5,830 nucleotides of DNA from Solobacterium sp. (GTDB taxonomy: Bacteria > Bacillota_I > Bacilli_A > Erysipelotrichales > Erysipelotrichaceae): NCBI GenBank assembly GCA_016284975.1, contig JAEEPV010000084.1, forward strand, positions 1 through 5,830, in the 5' to 3' direction. The position numbers were made by a program, and so were the translations under genes. Below the pieces are notes generated by a model. It was not told where the DNA came from, made no database searches, and saw only the letters and a list, made by a program, of their open reading frames with translations. Of the stretch, positions 1-5,700 are shown one piece after another; within the stretch, counting starts at the first letter, position 1; the number at the start of each line of letters is the position of its first letter.

Positions 1-147
1 CAGTCCGGTGAGCGCCGTGTGTTCCGCCGCGACAACAACCGCAACAATCCTGCCCGCGGAAACGCTGGAGCCCCGAAGGCTGAAGCCGCACCGAAGGCAG
101 AAGAAGTAAAGACAGAAGCACCTGTTGAGACAAAGGAGGCAGAATAA
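1..147 (+). CDS. rpsB: 30S ribosomal protein S2, C-terminal tail (partial, 5' end outside window)
   Basis: An open frame runs from base 1 to a TAA at 145-147 and encodes the last 48 residues of a protein. It begins with a basic patch rich in Arg and Asn (residues 5-19 of the fragment) and ends in a low-complexity Ala/Pro/Lys/Glu tail. The folded part of S2 is not in the window, so the identification rests on position: rpsB lies directly upstream of tsf in most bacteria, and here the next start is only 2 nt after the stop. S2 binds the 30S head/body junction and is needed for S1 docking and initiation. Charged, poorly conserved C-terminal extensions occur in several bacterial S2 proteins, which fits this tail. 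The ribosome site for tsf (AAAGGAGG, 132-139) lies inside the final codons, so the two genes are translationally packed. I cannot exclude another protein from the fragment alone. Confidence 0.82.
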   Translation, partial: QSGERRVFRRDNNRNNPARGNAGAPKAEAAPKAEEVKTEAPVETKEAE

Positions 148-149
148 TC

Positions 150-1034
150 ATGGCAATTACAGCAGCACAGGTTAAGGCACTCCGTGAAGAAACCGGCGCC
201 GGAATGATGGACTGCAAGAAGGCACTTACTGAAACCGACGGCGATATGGAAGCTGCGAAGGACTGGCTCCGTAAGAAGGGCATCTCCAAGGCAGAAAAGA
301 AGGAAGGACGTACCGCGGCGGAAGGTCTTTCCAGAGTAGTCGCAGATGGTGATGAGGCGGTCATCGTTGAGATCAACGCAGAGACTGACTTTGTCGCAAA
401 GAACGATAAGTTCCTCGCTCTGCTTGACAAGACAATCGAAACCCTGAAGCAGTACAAGCCGGGTGATCTTGCCGCAGCACTTGAGACAAAGATCGAAGAC
501 GGCACACTGAATGATGCATTCATCAATGCGACTGCGATCATTGGTGAGAAGATCAAGCTGCGCCGTTTCGAGATCGTAAACAAGCTGGCGGATCAGCACT
601 TCGGTCTCTACATGCACAATGGCGGACAGATCTCTGCCCTCGTCGTTCTGCAGGGTGGTGACGATCAGGTTGCCAAGGAAATGGCCATGCAGGTTGCGTC
701 CATGAATCCGACATACGTCTCCCGTGATGAGATGCCGGCAGATGTCATTGCCCACGAGAAGGAAATTCTCCTCGAGCAGATGAACAATGATCCGGCAATG
801 GCAAACAAGCCGGACAACGTCAAGGAGAAGATCGTCGAAGGCCGTCTCTCCAAGAACCTCGAAGAACTGTGCCTGGTTGATCAGGTATTCTTCCTGGATC
901 AGGACAAGAAGGTCGGACAGTACCTCAAGGAAAAGAACGCTGAAGTCGTGAAGTTCGTTAAGTTCAAGGTCGGTGAAGGCATTGAAAAGAAAGTTGATGA
1001 TTTTGCGGCAGAAGTTGCGGCAATGATGAAGTAA
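150..1034 (+). CDS. tsf: Translation elongation factor Ts (EF-Ts)
   Basis: EF-Ts is the cytoplasmic nucleotide-exchange factor that releases GDP from EF-Tu. The 294-residue product is full length for the family. The N-terminal UBA-like helical domain (about 2-55) contains the first family signature around residues 10-26 (LREETGAGMMDCKKAL). The core holds the second signature at residues 74-88, including the TDFV motif at T79-D80-F81-V82. Its Asp and Phe insert beside the EF-Tu magnesium site, and they fall at the same numbers as in the E. coli protein. The dimerisation-like half follows (about 140-270), with the conserved GRLSKNLEELCLVDQ stretch near 231-245. The ATG at 150 is preceded by a strong AAAGGAGG at 132-139 within rpsB, with 10 nt spacing. 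It is co-transcribed with rpsB and followed at once by a terminator, so pyrH is not in this operon. Confidence 0.98.
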   Translation: MAITAAQVKALREETGAGMMDCKKALTETDGDMEAAKDWLRKKGISKAEKKEGRTAAEGLSRVVADGDEAVIVEINAETDFVAKNDKFLALLDKTIETLKQYKPGDLAAALETKIEDGTLNDAFINATAIIGEKIKLRRFEIVNKLADQHFGLYMHNGGQISALVVLQGGDDQVAKEMAMQVASMNPTYVSRDEMPADVIAHEKEILLEQMNNDPAMANKPDNVKEKIVEGRLSKNLEELCLVDQVFFLDQDKKVGQYLKEKNAEVVKFVKFKVGEGIEKKVDDFAAEVAAMMK

Positions 1035-1048
1035 TCGGTATTCTAAAT

Positions 1049-1078
1049 AAGGGATGAATCCACGGATTCATTCCTTTT
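1049..1078 (+). terminator. Intrinsic terminator of rpsB-tsf
   Basis: A 10-bp stem (1051-1060 with 1065-1074, one G-U pair) closes a CACG loop and runs straight into TTTT at 1075-1078. Two A residues at 1049-1050 could extend the stem. It starts 14 nt after the tsf stop and therefore ends the ribosomal operon. Confidence 0.9.
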
Positions 1079-1102
1079 AAATTTCCGAAAAAATAGTAGA
1101 AT
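1075..1102 (+). promoter_or_regulatory. Possible weak sigma-A promoter for the zinc-ribbon operon
   Basis: A TAGAAT hexamer at 1097-1102 matches the -10 consensus in 5 of 6 bases. The only -35-like sequence at usable distance is TTTTAA at 1075-1080 (16-nt spacer), which matches TTGACA in 3 of 6 positions and overlaps the U tract of the previous terminator. A promoter is expected here because a terminator precedes the next gene. The exact placement is inference. Transcription would begin near 1109, at the left arm of the hairpin described at 1108-1126. Confidence 0.35.
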
Positions 1103-1107
1103 TAATC

Positions 1108-1126
1108 TTGCAGGAAACCCCTGCAA
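1108..1126 (+). repeat. Perfect inverted repeat (5'-UTR hairpin) before the zinc-ribbon gene
   Basis: TTGCAGG (1108-1114) and CCTGCAA (1120-1126) are perfect complements separated by 5 nt. The right arm ends one base before the GGAGG ribosome site at 1128-1132. There is no T run after it, so it is not a terminator. It could be a 5' stabilising stem-loop, a translation-modulating structure or a protein-binding operator. Confidence 0.6.
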
Positions 1127-1141
1127 TGGAGGTAATCAACC

Positions 1142-1774
1142 ATGGATTTGGATTTTGGAACAGAACTGACACGTACGTATCCGCTGCACAATGCTTCGGT
1201 ACAGAATGTAGCTTATGCGCTTTCCGAATTTCTGGATGCCAAGAAGAATATGGTCACACAGACCATGCGCGCAAAGAACGGCTATCTTGTACAGTGTAAG
1301 GGAGATGCCAATGCCGAATGGACCAAGTATATCGGTCTTGACGCATCGGTCGATATTCGTCTCATCGTTATGGAAGGAGATCTCATTGTTGAGATCACAA
1401 CCGGCAAATGGGCTGAAAAGCTCGGCATCGCTGCCGTCGGCTCGATTTTCTTCCAGCCGCTGCTGATCACATCCGGAATCGGTGCGATCCGTCAGCTGGC
1501 ACTGCCCAATGACGTATTTGCATTCATTGAAGATTATCTTGGCGAAGAACCGGTCGTCACAAAGCAGAGTGAATCAAGGATCTGCCCGAACTGCGGGGCT
1601 GCCAACAAGATGGATGCGAACTTCTGCTCAAACTGCGGAGAATCGTTTGCGCAGGGCGAGGATGCCGAGGAAGAACCGGAACCCGTAAAGGCGCTCACCT
1701 GCCCGAACTGCGGAAGTCCGTTGGAAGGAAATGAACGCTTCTGCAGTGTCTGCGGAGAAAAGCTGAAAGACTGA
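1142..1774 (+). CDS. Double zinc-ribbon protein with unrecognised N-terminal domain
   Basis: A 210-residue protein, probably cytoplasmic or membrane-associated. Residues 1-135 form a domain I do not recognise: a mixed alpha/beta-looking region (ITTGKW at 85-90), then a hydrophobic Gly-rich stretch (about 94-118) that could be a single membrane-inserting or packing segment. The C-terminal third has two zinc ribbons. The first uses C148/C151 and C162/C165, the second C187/C190 and C201/C204. All four Cys pairs are intact, and a Glu-rich linker (about 173-181) separates the ribbons. Such short ribbons typically serve as structural or protein-interaction modules. The ATG at 1142 has GGAGG at 1128-1132 with 9-nt spacing. 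A second zinc-ribbon gene follows 28 nt after the stop, implying co-transcription and perhaps a shared complex. The specific function is unknown. Confidence 0.88.
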   Translation: MDLDFGTELTRTYPLHNASVQNVAYALSEFLDAKKNMVTQTMRAKNGYLVQCKGDANAEWTKYIGLDASVDIRLIVMEGDLIVEITTGKWAEKLGIAAVGSIFFQPLLITSGIGAIRQLALPNDVFAFIEDYLGEEPVVTKQSESRICPNCGAANKMDANFCSNCGESFAQGEDAEEEPEPVKALTCPNCGSPLEGNERFCSVCGEKLKD

Positions 1775-1802
1775 ACAGCAGAAAGAACAGGAGGGAACGG
1801 TT

Positions 1803-2378
1803 ATGGCATATTATTGCCCCGGATGCGGGGAGCCGGTAAAAAACAGCGCCCGCTTCTGCCCGAACTGCGGCAAGCAGCTGGTGGATGATCTTGAAGATAT
1901 TGATTTCACCTCGAACACCTCCACTGTGACACAGGGAAACATGCAGTATCAGGCACAGCAGAATATGCATGATATGGTCGATGATGACGATTACCTGGAA
2001 GAGGAAGAGGTATACGAACAACCACAGGTCGACCCTTATCAGGAATACCTGCGTCATACGTATGACTATAAGGGACACGATAAGGTCGAATATCACAGTA
2101 CCTATCAGGCCCCGAGAAATCGCAGGATCGACTATGAAAGCTATGTCAACTACAACTGGCCCAAACGCAGCCGTATTGCGGCAGGCGTACTTGCCATTGT
2201 TCTGGGGGGCTTTGGCATCCATAAGTTTTATCTTGGCAAGGTCGGTCAGGGTATTATGATGCTGCTGTTTAACTGGACAGGCATTCCCTGGCTGATCGGT
2301 CTGATTCAGGGAATCATCTATCTGACCCAGTCAGATGAAGAATTTTCCATGAAGAATCAGGTCCGGGTCACAGACTGA
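1803..2378 (+). CDS. Zinc-ribbon and TM2-domain membrane protein
   Basis: A 191-residue predicted integral membrane protein. An N-terminal zinc ribbon uses C5/C8 and C19/C22. A polar linker (about 28-120) follows, with an acidic run at 60-69 and many Tyr and Gln residues. The C-terminus (about 122-180) is a clear TM2 domain (Pfam PF05154 type): a first membrane helix around 124-139, the hallmark GGFGIHKFYLGK turn at 135-146, and a second helical membrane region around 148-175. TM2 domains are two-helix hairpins found fused to many soluble modules; their biochemical role in bacteria is unsettled. AGGAGGG at 1789-1795 lies 7-8 nt before the ATG. The ribbon resembles those of the upstream gene, and the two genes are 28 nt apart, so a membrane-anchored partner relationship is plausible but inferred. 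The stop codon lies inside the following terminator stem. Confidence 0.92.
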   Translation: MAYYCPGCGEPVKNSARFCPNCGKQLVDDLEDIDFTSNTSTVTQGNMQYQAQQNMHDMVDDDDYLEEEEVYEQPQVDPYQEYLRHTYDYKGHDKVEYHSTYQAPRNRRIDYESYVNYNWPKRSRIAAGVLAIVLGGFGIHKFYLGKVGQGIMMLLFNWTGIPWLIGLIQGIIYLTQSDEEFSMKNQVRVTD

Positions 2379-2390
2379 CCCGGGCTTTTT
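2361..2390 (+). terminator. Intrinsic terminator overlapping the end of the TM2 gene
   Basis: A 10-bp GC-rich stem (2361-2370 with 2376-2385, one U-G pair) closes a 5-nt CAGAC loop and is followed by TTTTT at 2386-2390. The left arm and loop encode the last five residues of the TM2 protein, and its TGA stop (2376-2378) is the start of the right arm. Confidence 0.93.
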
Positions 2391-2427
2391 CGGAAACAAC
2401 GCAAATCTTTACATTTTCATGATTTTA

Positions 2428-2460
2428 TTGATGAAAACTGTATAAAAGTATGTTTATAAT
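2428..2460 (+). promoter_or_regulatory. Probable promoter of ydbC in an AT-rich intergenic region
   Basis: A perfect TATAAT -10 hexamer sits at 2455-2460 in a tract of roughly 18% GC (2401-2490 by hand count). TG at 2451-2452 sits one base further upstream than a standard extended -10. The -35 is unclear: TTGATG at 2428-2433 would leave a 21-nt spacer, which is too long, while the 17-nt position reads TGAAAA. A strong terminator ends transcription from upstream at 2390, so a promoter is needed here. The expected start is near 2467, giving a leader of about 30 nt. Confidence 0.6.
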
Positions 2461-2497
2461 ATTTTATAAATTTATTTTTAAAAAAGAGGGATAAGAT

Positions 2498-2731
2498 ATG
2501 CCGGATTTTAAGTTTGAGATTACGAAGTACATTGGTTCTTTAAATGGAGATGCCAAGGGCTGGCACAAGGAGCTGAACATGATCTCCTGGAATGATGCAG
2601 AGCCCAAGTATGACATCCGTACCTGGACAGGTTCGGAACACGAGCGAATGGGCAAGGGAATTTCACTTTCCCGTGATGAGCTTGTAGAACTCAAGAAGCT
2701 GATTGACGCAGAACTTGAGGAAGGGGAATAA
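2498..2731 (+). CDS. ydbC: YdbC/PC4-like single-stranded DNA-binding protein
   Basis: The 77-residue product matches the small YdbC family of Firmicutes, which has the fold of the eukaryotic transcriptional coactivator PC4 and binds single-stranded DNA as a dimer. Visible family features are a beta-rich N-terminus (FKFEITKYIGSL), the central core with KGWHKELN (20-27), W31 and KYDIRTW (37-43), the MGKGISLS turn (51-58) and a C-terminal amphipathic helix (59-75). The basic and aromatic residues between 20 and 43 are those expected to face nucleic acid. Length is typical of the family. The ATG at 2498 has GAGGG at 2486-2490 with 7-nt spacing. It is the first gene of a short operon; the next gene's ribosome site overlaps its last codons. 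The cellular role (transcription, replication or repair) is not established by the sequence. Confidence 0.9.
   Translation: MPDFKFEITKYIGSLNGDAKGWHKELNMISWNDAEPKYDIRTWTGSEHERMGKGISLSRDELVELKKLIDAELEEGE
2716..2726 (+). promoter_or_regulatory. Ribosome binding site that decides a CTG start
   Basis: A purine-rich GAGGAAGGGG-type site lies inside the last codons of ydbC. It is correctly spaced (6 nt from AAGGGG) only for the CTG at 2733. The two in-frame TTG codons upstream (2703, 2715) lie before or at the edge of this site and have no ribosome site of their own. Confidence 0.6.
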
Positions 2732-2732
2732 C

Positions 2733-2939
2733 CTGTTTCATTTCAGGAAAAAGAAAACACTGGATCTTACCGACCGCATACCGCAGATTCGTGTCAGTAT
2801 CTGCACCGGAGAGACGACCGGAGGTTATTTTGATAAAAAGGAAGGTCGCTTTATCGAAGTGATGAAACTGGCAGAGGATTCCGATTACCGGGAGTTTTTT
2901 GAGATGTGCGGAACAGAAGATATCGAACGGGTTTACTGA
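2733..2939 (+). CDS. Small conserved protein of unknown function, probable CTG start
   Basis: The frame encodes 68 residues from CTG at 2733. There is no ATG or GTG near the start; the alternatives are TTG at 2703 (78 residues, overlapping ydbC by 29 nt) and TTG at 2715, both without a ribosome site. With the CTG start the N-terminus reads MFHFRKKK. From memory this resembles the basic beginning of a family of about 70-residue Firmicute proteins, sometimes mislabelled aspartate dehydrogenase; that recollection needs a search. Further features are VSICTGE at 21-27, a Gly-rich turn GGYFDKKEGRF at 30-40, EVM at 42-44 and an acidic, helical C-terminus. It has Cys24 and Cys59 but no CxxC motif. 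The start is 1 nt after the ydbC stop, so translation is probably coupled to ydbC. No function can be assigned. Confidence 0.75.
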   Translation: MFHFRKKKTLDLTDRIPQIRVSICTGETTGGYFDKKEGRFIEVMKLAEDSDYREFFEMCGTEDIERVY

Positions 2940-2968
2940 AGACCATGGAAACCATGGTCTTATTTTTT
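2939..2968 (+). terminator. Intrinsic terminator after the ydbC operon
   Basis: A perfect 10-bp stem (2939-2948 with 2952-2961) with a 3-nt AAA loop is followed by A and six T residues (2963-2968). The left arm begins at the last base of the upstream TGA stop. The next gene's ribosome site lies almost directly downstream. Confidence 0.92.
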
Positions 2969-2982
2969 GAAGGGAAAGGATC

Positions 2983-3777
2983 ATGATCAGGGCAGTTTTA
3001 TTTGACTGTGACGGAACGCTTCTGTCACATAAGACCAACCGGGTTCCCGATTCCGCCCGAAAGGCGCTGGAACTCTTAAAACGAAAGGGCATCCGAAACA
3101 TTCTGTGTACGGGCAGACACCGCTCGGAACTGCGTCATCTTCATCAGCTGGACGGACTGGACTTTGATGCATACATCACGGTAAACGGAGCCTGTACCTA
3201 TGATCAAAGCGGCATCCTTTCTGCCTGTCCGATCGGGAAGGAAACCGCACAGATCGTATATGATTATCTTTCTTCCCATGAACTGCCGGTTCAGTTCTTC
3301 CTGGATGAAGATACGTTTATCAGCTGTGTCAATGAGACGGTCATCCGATCGCAGGCAGGCATCCATACGCCGGTACCGCCGATTGGAGACGTAAGCCGGA
3401 TTCTGCGCGAGCCGGTGTATCTGATGGTTCCGTTTGGAATCCGGGAAGCGGAAGAGATGATCTCATTCTTAAAAGATGTGCAGGTCACCCGGTGGAACAA
3501 GCATGACGCGATCGATATCGTCAGTGTTTCAGCCGGCAAAGGCGTGGGTGTCCGGGCCATCATGGATGCCTATGGATTAACAAAAGAAGAACTGATGGGA
3601 TTTGGGGATGCGATGAATGATGCGGGCATGATCGAAGCGGTCGGAACGGCGGTTGTCATGGGCAACGGAGAAGAATCCCTGAAACAGATGGCGGATTATG
3701 TCACCGATGATATTGATGCGGATGGTGTATTGCATGCACTGATAAGATTCGGTGTATTGCGCGAGGAGGAATTGTAA
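2983..3777 (+). CDS. HAD-superfamily Cof-type (IIB) phosphatase
   Basis: A 264-residue cytoplasmic Mg-dependent hydrolase, normal length for the Cof/HAD-IIB group, which mostly dephosphorylates sugar phosphates, nucleotides or cofactor phosphates. All four HAD motifs are intact: motif I DCDGTL with nucleophile D8 and acid/base D10; motif II at T43 in CTGR; motif III K186 in SAGKGVGV; motif IV GFGDAMND with D209 and D213. The region between motifs II and III (about 80-180) is the C2 cap, which sets substrate choice. Substrate cannot be read from the sequence. The ATG at 2983 is served by AAGGG at 2970-2974 (8-nt spacing). Its stop shares one base with the start of the lipoprotein hexosaminidase gene, so the two are translationally coupled; a muropeptide-sugar phosphate substrate is conceivable but only inferred from that. 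Confidence 0.93.
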   Translation: MIRAVLFDCDGTLLSHKTNRVPDSARKALELLKRKGIRNILCTGRHRSELRHLHQLDGLDFDAYITVNGACTYDQSGILSACPIGKETAQIVYDYLSSHELPVQFFLDEDTFISCVNETVIRSQAGIHTPVPPIGDVSRILREPVYLMVPFGIREAEEMISFLKDVQVTRWNKHDAIDIVSVSAGKGVGVRAIMDAYGLTKEELMGFGDAMNDAGMIEAVGTAVVMGNGEESLKQMADYVTDDIDADGVLHALIRFGVLREEEL

Positions 3778-5693
3778 TGCGGAAACTGTTGATTGTATTT
3801 CTGACGGCACTGCTGGCTGCCGGCTGTGCCAGACCAAAGGAAGCGGAGGAAACACCTGCAGAGGATGTCCAGCAGGAGACTGCAAACGATCCGGATCTAT
3901 CACGGGCCCAGGGGCTACTGGAAGGAATGGATAACCACGCAAAGCTTGAACAGCTTCTCGTGCTTTCCATACAGACATATAACGGAGAACCGTTTACATC
4001 CATGAATGAAGAAGCGGCGTCGTTTTTCGACAGCCATGCCTTCGGGGGATTTATTCTCTTTTCCTCCAATGTCGGTTCAATCTCCGATGCGGCAGTCTTA
4101 ACGGATGATCTGCAGCGCCATACATTAACGGATAACCGGATTCCGATGCTGATCGCAATGGATCAGGAAGGCGGAAATCTCACAAGAATCAGTCACGGTA
4201 CCATCACTCCCGGAAATATGGCTCTGGGTGCTTCCGGCAATGCTGCTCTGGCAAAGGCTTCTGCTTCGATTCTTGGAAATGAGCTTTCTGCCATCGGCGT
4301 CAATACGGACTTTGCGCCGGATGCGGATATCAATAACGAACCGGCCAATCCGGTCATAGGCCTGCGGTCGTTTTCGGATGATCCGGCTCTGACTTCAACG
4401 ATGGTCGCTGCGTATATTCAGGGTCTTGATGAAGCGGGGATCGTTGCCTGCGCCAAGCACTTCCCGGGTCACGGCAATACCACGACCGACAGCCACACCG
4501 GGCTTCCGGTTGTAAATTCCACTAAGGAAGAACTGGAAACCATGGAACTGGTTCCGTTCCATAAGGCAGTGGAACAGTCTGTAGATATGATCATGAGTGC
4601 ACATATCTGTTTCCCGCAGATTGAGAAGGATACCTATATTTCAAAGCTGGACAGCTCAAAAATCACACTGCCTTCTACACTCAGTGATGAACTGATTCAG
4701 GGCATCCTGCGGCAGGAACTTGGATATAACGGTGTTGTGATCACGGACAGTCTGTTGATGGATGCGGTCAGCGAACACTTTGATCCGATCGATGCGGCTG
4801 TGCTGGCACTGAATGCCGGTGTGGATATGTTATTGATGCCGGTACGGATCGAAGATGCCGGCGGGTTTGCGCAGGTTGATCAGTATCTCAGTGCACTGGA
4901 AGAAAAAATCGGCTCCGATATCCCGCAGGAGCGTCTTGATGAAGCAGTCACCCGGGTGCTTCGAATGAAATCCCACAATGGGATACTTGAAGTAACCCCA
5001 TCAGAAGACATCGAAGCACGCAAAACAAATGCGGTAGAAATGGTCGGTCGGATCGAAAACCATGAAAGCGAACGTGCCATTGCGGATCAGTGCATCACGG
5101 TTTTACGCAATGAAAATGATCTGCTGCCGTTTACCGGTGCGGGAACGATTGTCTTTGCGGCTCCGCAGGGCTCGCAGATGAATGCAATGCAGAAGGGAAT
5201 GGAACAGCTGCTGGGAGAGATTGATCTCGTCGCTTCTCCGGTCTATATCAATTACCGCTATGGCCAGAACCTGAACGATGTACTGAATGCAGTTCCGGGT
5301 GCGTCTCTCGTCGTGATCAGCAGCTGGCTCGACAATATGAGTCAGTTTGATCCTTCTGAATCGATCATGATTCCCTCTGTTCAGCAGGTGATCGATAGCT
5401 GTCACACTTCCGGCATTCCATGTATCGTGATTTCTTCCGGTCTGCCATATGATCTGTCCTGCTATGACAATGCGGATGCCCTGCTTGCGGTTTATAACCC
5501 AAGAGGTCTGCCAATGGATGATGAAGGGAATCCTACTGATTCCTGTTCTCCGAATCTCCCGGCTGCGATCGATATTATCTTTGGCTATGCCAAACCATCC
5601 GCGGTTCTGCCAGTCAATGTACCAAAGGTGGAGGGAACCGGATTCACCGAAGCGATTGCTTACCCAAGAGGCAGCGGTCTCACCATAAAGTAA
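3777..5693 (+). CDS. nagZ: Lipoprotein beta-N-acetylhexosaminidase, GH3 (NagZ type)
   Basis: A 638-residue exported lipoprotein that should remove N-acetylglucosamine from muropeptides at the outer face of the membrane. The short signal peptide (1-16) ends in a LAAGC lipobox with lipidated C17, followed by an acidic linker (about 21-40). The GH3 TIM barrel (about 45-400) shows AMDQEGGNLTRI (127-138), the KHFPGHG loop (227-233) with catalytic dyad D238/H240 in DSH, and nucleophile D324 in VITDSLLMDA. The 86-residue distance from dyad Asp to nucleophile equals that of B. subtilis NagZ as I recall it (D232, D318). A C-terminal alpha/beta domain (about 430-630) is also present, giving the two-domain Gram-positive form of about 640 residues rather than the short single-domain E. 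coli form. AGGAGG at 3764-3769 is 7 nt from the ATG, which overlaps the upstream TAA by one base. The true substrate could be another beta-GlcNAc glycan. Confidence 0.9.
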   Translation: MRKLLIVFLTALLAAGCARPKEAEETPAEDVQQETANDPDLSRAQGLLEGMDNHAKLEQLLVLSIQTYNGEPFTSMNEEAASFFDSHAFGGFILFSSNVGSISDAAVLTDDLQRHTLTDNRIPMLIAMDQEGGNLTRISHGTITPGNMALGASGNAALAKASASILGNELSAIGVNTDFAPDADINNEPANPVIGLRSFSDDPALTSTMVAAYIQGLDEAGIVACAKHFPGHGNTTTDSHTGLPVVNSTKEELETMELVPFHKAVEQSVDMIMSAHICFPQIEKDTYISKLDSSKITLPSTLSDELIQGILRQELGYNGVVITDSLLMDAVSEHFDPIDAAVLALNAGVDMLLMPVRIEDAGGFAQVDQYLSALEEKIGSDIPQERLDEAVTRVLRMKSHNGILEVTPSEDIEARKTNAVEMVGRIENHESERAIADQCITVLRNENDLLPFTGAGTIVFAAPQGSQMNAMQKGMEQLLGEIDLVASPVYINYRYGQNLNDVLNAVPGASLVVISSWLDNMSQFDPSESIMIPSVQQVIDSCHTSGIPCIVISSGLPYDLSCYDNADALLAVYNPRGLPMDDEGNPTDSCSPNLPAAIDIIFGYAKPSAVLPVNVPKVEGTGFTEAIAYPRGSGLTIK

Positions 5694-5700
5694 ACAAAAT

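Noticed and set aside
1108..1299. 63-codon + strand frame overlapping the start of the double zinc-ribbon gene
   Set aside because: It begins at a TTG inside the hairpin without a ribosome site and overlaps the supported gene in another frame.
1695..2222. 175-codon minus-strand open frame opposite the zinc-ribbon genes
   Set aside because: It lies antisense to two well-supported genes with intact zinc ribbons and a TM2 domain, and its translation is hydrophobic and Ile/Val/Leu-rich without a recognisable motif, as expected for the reverse of acidic coding sequence.
2703..2732. TTG starts (2703, 2715) for the small gene after ydbC
   Set aside because: Neither has a ribosome site upstream, and 2703 would force a 29-nt overlap with ydbC. 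CTG at 2733 has the only well-spaced site, although TTG cannot be excluded without homologues.
2691..3101. 136-codon minus-strand open frame across the small unknown gene and the phosphatase start
   Set aside because: It crosses a strong + strand terminator and the conserved DCDGT motif region of the phosphatase; the translation shows no family features.
3577..4069. Two overlapping minus-strand frames (133 and 122 codons) opposite the phosphatase end and nagZ start
   Set aside because: Both are antisense to motif IV of the phosphatase and to the lipoprotein signal region, overlap each other, and have low-complexity translations.
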